Source: Oscillospiraceae bacterium (GTDB lineage Bacteria > Bacillota > Clostridia > Oscillospirales > Oscillospiraceae). From it: a stretch of 10,900 bases of DNA. Under the pieces are notes generated by a model that saw nothing but the letters and a program-made list of their open reading frames with translations, was not told the DNA's origin and did no database searches. Position 1 is the stretch's first letter; each line of letters opens with the position of its first letter. Made by a program: the position numbers and the translations under genes. Of the stretch, positions 1 through 7,600 are shown piece by piece. The DNA lies in contig JAGBGB010000072.1 of assembly GCA_017936205.1 (NCBI GenBank), forward strand, positions 1 to 10,900. Direction: 5' to 3'.

Positions 1-1669
1 GCTCAAGGGTCGGTTTTTCACTCTCAACCCTACAATCGTAGGTGAGGATCGCCTTGGGATCACAATCCTCCAGAATATCACGGATCCGTTGTTCAGGATA
101 GCCGGGATCAATGGGCACATAGGCCGCTCCTGCCTTCAGAACGGCGCAAACTGCAACGATGGTACGCCAGCCTCTGCGTGGCAGAATGGCTACCAGATCC
201 CCTCGCCGCACTCCCAGCTCCTTCAGTTTCCACGCCAAGCTGTTGATCCGCCGATTCATAGCATCATAGCTGAACCGTTCCTCTCCGTCTACAAGAGCAA
301 TGTGATTGGGGAACTGTTCAAGAATTTTTTCAAAGCGACCTACCAAGGTATCGCAAATGGTAGTATCATGGCATTGTGCTAATTGGTGGGAATAAATCCG
401 TATTCTCTCCTCTGCGGTAAGGGCTTCAATAGAAGCTAAGCAACGATCAGGTTGTTCCAGGATTTGCAGTAAAACAGAATGATAATGCTCCAGCATCCGA
501 CGGGCAGTTGCTTCCAAGAACAGGTCGGTATTGTATTCCAGTGTAAGCTCAGCCTCTTTTGCATTACGATTGATCTGGAAAGTCAAATCAAACTTCGCAA
601 TTGTCTGTTCGACCTTACAGCGATGACTGTTCACTCCGCTTAAATCTAAATCTGTACCATGCTCATGCTCCATAGCAAACATGACATCGAAGAGAGGATT
701 TCTGGAACCATCGCCTGAAAGCTGCAGCTGATCTACCAGGTCCTCAAAGGGATAATTCTGATGTTCAAACGCATTCAGAACAAGCTCCTTCACTTCTCTC
801 AAAAAGCTGCGGAAGGTCTTATTCCCCTCAGGCTTGACTCTCAACGCAAGGGTATTTACAAACATTCCCAACATCCTCTGTGTATGGAAGTGTGATCTGC
901 CTGCCGCAACTGTACCAAGAACCAGATCACCCTGACAGCTGTACTTGCTGAGAAGCACTGCCGCCGCAGCCATATACAGCATATACTCTGTTGCACCTTC
1001 TTTATTGCCCAGAGTGCAGAGCTTTTCCGTCAAGGATGGGGAGAGCTTATATTCAGCCACGGCACCGCAGAAACTTTGCTTCTGGGGTCTGGGCGCATCC
1101 AATGTAAGCTCTAAAACAGGAATCTCATCACGGAACTGATCTAACCAGTATTCCCGGTCCGCAGATAGATCCTTGGCATACATCCAGCAGCTAAAGTCCT
1201 TATACTGTCTCTGAAGCATCGGGAGCTCCTGTCCATTGTACAGAGCCGACAACTCCTCAATAAAGACTGCGGAGCTGATACCGTCAGAAATAATGTGGTG
1301 CATATCCAGAGCAAAAAGGTAGCCCTGTTTCCTTCGAATGAGTCTTCCACGGATCAAGGGTGCTACGGAGAGAGCAAAGGGTCGGACAAACTCTCTGATC
1401 AGGTCAACTTCTGTGCTTTCTAAATCCTCACAAAGTTCCAGATCTGCTTCTACGCCACTCTGTATCTGCTGAACAGCCTCTCCATCCACAATGTGGAAGG
1501 CTGTACGGAGAATCTCATGTCGAGCAAGCATTTTGCGGAACGCCATTTGAAGCTTTCCAACATCCAAAGCCTCAGACAAGGCATAAAGCTGAGGCATATT
1601 ATAGGAGGTCCCCTCATCGTCCATAGCACAAACGAAATAGATCCGCTTCTGTGCTGCAGACATGGGGTA
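1..1669 (-). other. Module 4 (partial): C domain and N-terminal part of an A domain
   Basis: Residues 2650-3205. The C domain is complete and looks active: YPMSAAQKRIYF, SYNMP, HHIISDG (2773-2779), GMFVNTLALR, HQNYPFEDLVD and NPLFDVM. The A domain begins near residue 3085 and shows only A1/A2 (VLKAGAAYVPIDPGYP, ~3159-3174) before the edge. Its ATP loop and selectivity pocket are missing, so the fourth amino acid is unknown. The C-A linker (IYSHQLAQCHDTTICD) lacks the FNxT...YP signature seen in modules 2 and 3, and the A domain has FSYDAMNRR instead of the usual (L/T)YxELN, so this A domain may come from a different lineage. Confidence 0.9.
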
Positions 1670-4600
1670 ATACATACGATTCTCCGCAATGGGAAGCTCG
1701 TCCTCGATTGAAAGCTGTTCACGGATATATGCTCCTAACAATTCTACCGATGGACATAGGAAAATATCCTTCAAGTTAAGGTTACATCCAAGAAGTTTTC
1801 CTACAGTATTAGCAAGTTCGACAGCTCGCAGAGAATGACCTCCAAGCTCGAAGAAGCTATCAGAAATACTGATCCTCTCAACACCAAGGATCTTGCTAAA
1901 GCAATCACACAGCTTCCGCTCCAAATCATCTCGAGGAGCAAGATAATCCTGCTCACCGCTCCCGGTAAAGGACGGTAGTGCCTGCCGATCCAGTTTCCCA
2001 TTCCTGGTCACCGGTAAAGACCGGATCTGCATCATATAAGAGGGGATCATATACTCAGGCATAGATCGCCGCAGAGTATCTCTGATCCTGCTAAAATCAA
2101 GTGCTTCATCACTGACGGCGTACGCAAAAATAGCATTCTCGCCCATGGAATCCTTCCGTACAATGACCGCACAGTCTCGAACTGCTTCACAGTGACGCAA
2201 AGCTGTTTCGATCTCACCCAACTCGATGCGGAAGCCTCGGATCTTTACCTGTTCGTCAATTCGTCCAAGATATTCCAGATTCCCATCGGGCAGCCAACGA
2301 GCCAAATCTCCGGAACGATATAGGCGTCCGACTCCGAAGGGATTGGGAACAAATTTCTCCTGTGTCAGTTCCGTTCTGTGGAGATAGCCCCGTGCCAATC
2401 CGTCACCGGCAACACAGAGCTCACCGGGAACACCAATTCCACAGAGGAAATTCCCCTGCATAACATACGCCTTTAAGGTAGGGATCGCACTACCGATATC
2501 ACTGAGCCCTACTTGGATCTCACGATCCCCAATTTCACGGTAGGTTACATGCACTGTGGTTTCGGTAATACCATACATATTAATGATCTTGCAGTGAGGG
2601 AACCAACGGTGCCAAGGCTCTAACTTAGCGGGATGTAATGCCTCACCGCCAAAGATCAGATAGCGGATGGCGAACCCTTCTTCTCCGTTACAGCTTCGTT
2701 GCAGGTTATAGAAGGAAGACGGGACCTGGTTCAGAATGGTTACGCCTTCGTCAAGCATCAACTGACGCAGAGCTGCGCTGTCCTTAGCTGCATCCTCACT
2801 GACTACAACCAGTTTTCCACCAAAGAGGGTGGCTCCGTACATCTCCCATACTGAGAAGTCGAATCCGTAGGAGTGGAACATCATCCACACATCCTCTTCA
2901 CAGAAATCAAACTGGAAGCGGCTGTTATTCATGAGTCGTACCACATTCCGATGCTCAATCATAACCCCTTTCGGTTTTCCTGTGGTGCCGGAGGTATAAA
3001 TGATATAGGCAAGATCCGCAGGTTTGTTAATTGGCTGAAGACCGGTGGTGTCCTCCGCCTCATAGTCCATATTGATTAAATTCCATTTCTCGATGGAATC
3101 ATCAACCGGGAGCGGCGTATTTCCTACAAGAATGAGTGATGCGCCACAATCCTGTAATATGAACTCAACTCTATCACGGGGATAGGAGGTATTAATAGGA
3201 ACATAGGCTCCCCCTGCTTTCAGGATACCATAGATACCGATCACCATCTCCAAGCCACGCTCTATAAACATAGGCACGAGCGTATCTCTTCCAACACCCT
3301 GCTGTCGTAATCTCTTAGCCAATACATTGGCTCGTGCATTTAATTCTCTATAAGTTAGCTGCTGATGCTCAAACACAACCGCAATACGATCCGGTGTTTT
3401 CCGTACCTGAGACTCAAACAGGGTGACAAGCGTAGCGTCAGTAGGATAGGCAGCATCCGTCAGATTAAAGTCGTAAAGGATCTCACGCTTTTCCGTCTCC
3501 GTGATTGCAGAAATCTCCCTCAGCTTCCTCTGAGGATCCTGAAGCAGCTGCTCTAAAACTACAATGTAATGTTGAAGCAACCCCTGTGCTGTTTCCTCTC
3601 GGAACATGGCGGTACAGTATTCCAAAGCAAGGATGTATCCTGACTGAGATTCCTCAATCAAGAAGTTAAGGTCAAATTTCGCCACCTCATTATGATAGGG
3701 AATGCTACAAACCTCAAGTTCACCCAGAGAAAGGGCAGCAGACGCAGAGTTCTGCATAGCAATCATTACATCGAACAATGGATTTCTGGAAGGATCTCTG
3801 GGATGCTTCAGGGAATCTACCAGATCCTCAAAAGGATAATTCTGATGCTTATAAGCATCCATGCACAGCTGTCTGATTTCAGCAATAAAATCTGCGCAGG
3901 TTTTATCCCCCTTGGGGTAAGCTCGCAATGCTAAGGTATTGACGAACATACCGATCATATCTTCTGTATCCGTAGCGGTTCGTCCACTGTAGGCGCTTCC
4001 GATTACAATATCCTCTTGACGAGAATACTTGCTCATCAGGACCATTGCTCCTGACAGGAAAAGCATATAATCCGTGATTCCCAGCTCCTTAGAAAGTCGG
4101 GACAACTTCTCGGACAGTTCCTTTGTCAAAGAAGCGTACACCGTAGCCCCGTCAAAGCTCTGCTGCTGAGGACGTGCATGGTCTAAGGGAAGATCCAAAA
4201 TGGGAGGCTCTGCAAGCTGCTCCCTCCAGTAGGCTCCTGCAGCCTCGGTATCCTGTTGGAGAATCCAGTGGCTGTAGTCCTTGTATTGAATGCGAGTTGC
4301 AGGAAGCTCCCGACCGCAATAGAGCATACTAAGCTCCTTACAGAAAACCTCTACGCTTAATCCGTCCGCAATGATATGATGTATATCCAGCATCAGAATT
4401 GATTCCTGCTCTTTGTGCAGGAGCTCCATACGAACAAGAGGCCCACGCTCTAAATCGAAGGGACGTACAAAGCTGCGCTGATAAGCTACCTCGCCATCCC
4501 ATGTTGTGCAACGGAAGGGAACAGAAATCTCAGACATAACGATCTGAACGGCCTCTTCTCCCTCCATTCGGAACACAGTACGCAAGCTCTCATGGCGCTG

Positions 4601-7600
4601 AATCATAGCCGCAAAGGACTTTTCCAACCTTTGAACATCCACGTTGCCCTTTATATGCCAGAAAGCAGGCATATTATAGGAGATCCCATGGGGATCCATC
4701 TGTTGCACAAGGAACATCCTCTTCTGAGCCGGGGACATGGGATAAGAATCCGCAACGGGAATCGGAAGGATCTGTTCTCGCTCAGAAAACGATGCTTCCT
4801 GAAGATAAGCAGCGATTCTTTCCGGAGACTTTGCTGCGAATATCTCAGAAACCGGGATCCGACAATGTAATCCTTCCCAGATGTCGTTAGCCAGCTTGGC
4901 TGCTCTAAGGGAATGACCACCTAAGGCAAAAAAGCTATCTTTAACGCTCACTCTGTCTACACCAAGAATATGAGAAAACAACTCACAGATAAACTTCTCA
5001 ATTTCCGTCCGAGGAGCAATATATTCATGCGTAACAGAGGACACAGGCATTGGCAGTGCCCGCTGATCCACCTTTCCACTGCTATTCACGGGAACAGTAG
5101 GAACACGAACAAAATATGCAGGGATCATATATTCGGGGAGGCTGCGGGCAAGCTGCATCTTCAGTCTATCCTCAGGGAGCTCACAATCAGCCCCGTAATA
5201 AGCACAAAGGAAGCTGTCTCCCGTAGAATCTTTCCTAAGAAGAACTGCAGCCTCTCTCACTTCCGGAAGCTCTCGGAGCACAGCCTCAATTTCTCCAAGC
5301 TCCACACGGAAGCCTCTCAGCTTTACTTGATCGTCCAGTCTGCCGAGGAACAAGATATTCCCATTCGGCAACCAACGTACCAGATCTCCGGTTCTATAAA
5401 GCCTACCTTCTCCGAAAGGATCAGGAATAAAACGTTGAGCTGTCAGCTCCTCCCGATTCAGATATCCTCGTGCCAAACCAATGCCACTAATGCAAAGCTC
5501 TCCGATCTCTCCTATGGCGCAGGGGGTCAAGCCATTCAGAACATATGCCTGCATATTGGCAATCGGCTTGCCGATGGGAGGCACAGAGGGATTTCCCTGT
5601 CGCTCCCAAGCCGTAGCGCAGATGGTGGTCTCTGTTGGCCCGTAAGCATTCACATAGCGGTATCCCTGTGCTTTCCGCAGGATGCTCTGATCGGATGCAG
5701 AACCTGCAGTGATCAACAGTCTGGGATGGATCTGATTCAGCTGAATATAAAAATTCGGGGGCAAAGTCGCCACGGTGATCCCTTGCTGAACAAATTCCTG
5801 CTCAAACGCAGCTAAGTCATTGCGCTGCGTACAGATCACCAATTCCGCTCCGTTAAGAAGCGCCATTGTCCACTCCCAAACAGAAGCATCAAAGACAAGG
5901 TTCGCAAACTGCAGGATCCGATCACTGTCATCCACTTGGAATGCTTGGATGAAATACTGCTTTAAGCTGCAAATACCGATATGCTCGATCAGTACACCCT
6001 TCGGTTTCCCGGTAGTACCTGAGGTATAAATACAATATGCAAGATCTGTAGCAACATTCACAGCCTTAGGCGGCTTTAACTCAGTCTGCTTCAGATCCAC
6101 ACACAGCATAGGCAGATCCACTGAAGGAGCTTTATCAACATACACAACTGCTTTGCAGCCGGAATCCGCAAACATAAAGTCCAGGCGTTCCTGAGGTAGT
6201 TCCGGATCCATTGGTAGGTACGCACCACCGGACTTCAGGATACCCAGAATACCAGCAAATGCCTCTAAGCTTCTGGAAGCATACAGAGCTACCAAGTCAC
6301 CCGGACAAATCCCGATTTCTCGGAGCTTATGTCCAATATAGTTTGCTGAAGCATTTAGCTCCCCATAGGACAGTGTTCGAGTCCCAAATCGTAATGCTGT
6401 TCTGTCAGAGTGTAATGTCACCTGCTGCTCAAACAGAGAAGTAATCGTTTCATCCTCGGGGAACGGAAGCTGGGTGTGATTAAACTCTCTTATCCGAGTC
6501 TGTTCCATAGGAGTAACAAGGCAGTACTCCCCTATGGTTCTATCACTATTCGAACAGATCTGCCGCAATAAATATAGGTAATGCTCCACCATACGTTTTG
6601 CAGTTTCCTCATGAAACAGATCTGAGGCATACTGCAGAGAAAGCCTATGGCTCTTGCCATGTTTCTCTATCTGGAATGTCAGATCAAAGGCAGAACAGCC
6701 TGTATCAATAGCAGATCGTTCCAAGGTGGCACTGCCCATAGAAAGCTGTGCCTGATCCTGATTGTGGTAAACCAGCATCACATCAAAGAGTGGGTTCCTT
6801 GCCAGATCTCGCTCCTGAGCAACTGCATTGACGAGATCTTCGAAGGGATAATCCTGATATTCCATTGCTTTCAGGCTAAGGTCCTTGATTTGCTTCAGGA
6901 AATCACTGTAGGAAAGTTCAGTCTTGGGCTCTCCACGCATTGCAAGGGTATTTACAAACATACCGAGCATATTCTGCGTTTCTTTGCAATCCCTTCCGCT
7001 GAAAGCTGTACCGATGACAACATCCTCCTGTCGGCTATATTTACCGAACAGGATCATTGCTGCAGACAGGAACACCATGTACTCCGTAGAACCATGTTCT
7101 CTGCAGAGGCTACGAAGGTCATCGCTCAGTTTTTGTTCCAATGTAAACTCAAGCGTTGCTCCACAAAGACTGCGACGTGAGCTTCGAGCTTGGTCCAAGG
7201 GGAGATCCAGCGCAACGACCTCTCGATCGAACTGACCCAGCCAGAATTCTCTATGGGCAGAAAGATCCTTGTTCCTATAACTCTCACTATAATCTCTATA
7301 TCTAAACTCTAATTCCGGCAGCTCCTCCCCTGCATATAGGCGGAAGAATTCCTCCCAGAACAGTTCCACGCTCATGCCATCGCTGACAATATGGTGCATA
7401 TCCATAAGTAGCAGATGACAGCTATCCCTCTCGATCAGCTTCATTCGGAGCAGGGGCGCTGCAGCAAGGTCAAATGGGCGTAAGAAGCCCTTCGTCAGAG
7501 TATCCTCAGACGAATTATGGTCAATGATAAATTCAAAGTTCTCCTGTGCATAGGGCACGATTATCTGCATAGGTTCCCCATTTACAAGGACGAACTGAGT

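Noticed and set aside
1..400. Possible stop or end of the left NRPS within the window
   Set aside because: The frame stays open through position 2, and A1/A2 motifs of a further A domain are present, so the gene continues past the edge.
731..3849. Similar DNA blocks at 731-765 and 3815-3849 (32 of 35 bases alike)
   Set aside because: Both encode the conserved DLV...PFE...HQNY stretch of C domains in modules 4 and 3. Paralogous coding similarity explains them without a separate repeat element.
4970..5815. A 281-codon open frame on the plus strand
   Set aside because: It is fully antisense to module 2's A domain. Its translation shows no recognisable domain, and the minus-strand frame carries all expected NRPS motifs. 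It is a shadow frame.
6647..7235. Overlapping plus-strand open frames of 177 and 103 codons
   Set aside because: They overlap each other and lie antisense to the module 2 C domain (HHIVSDG, GMFVNTL). No ribosome binding site or known family was seen.
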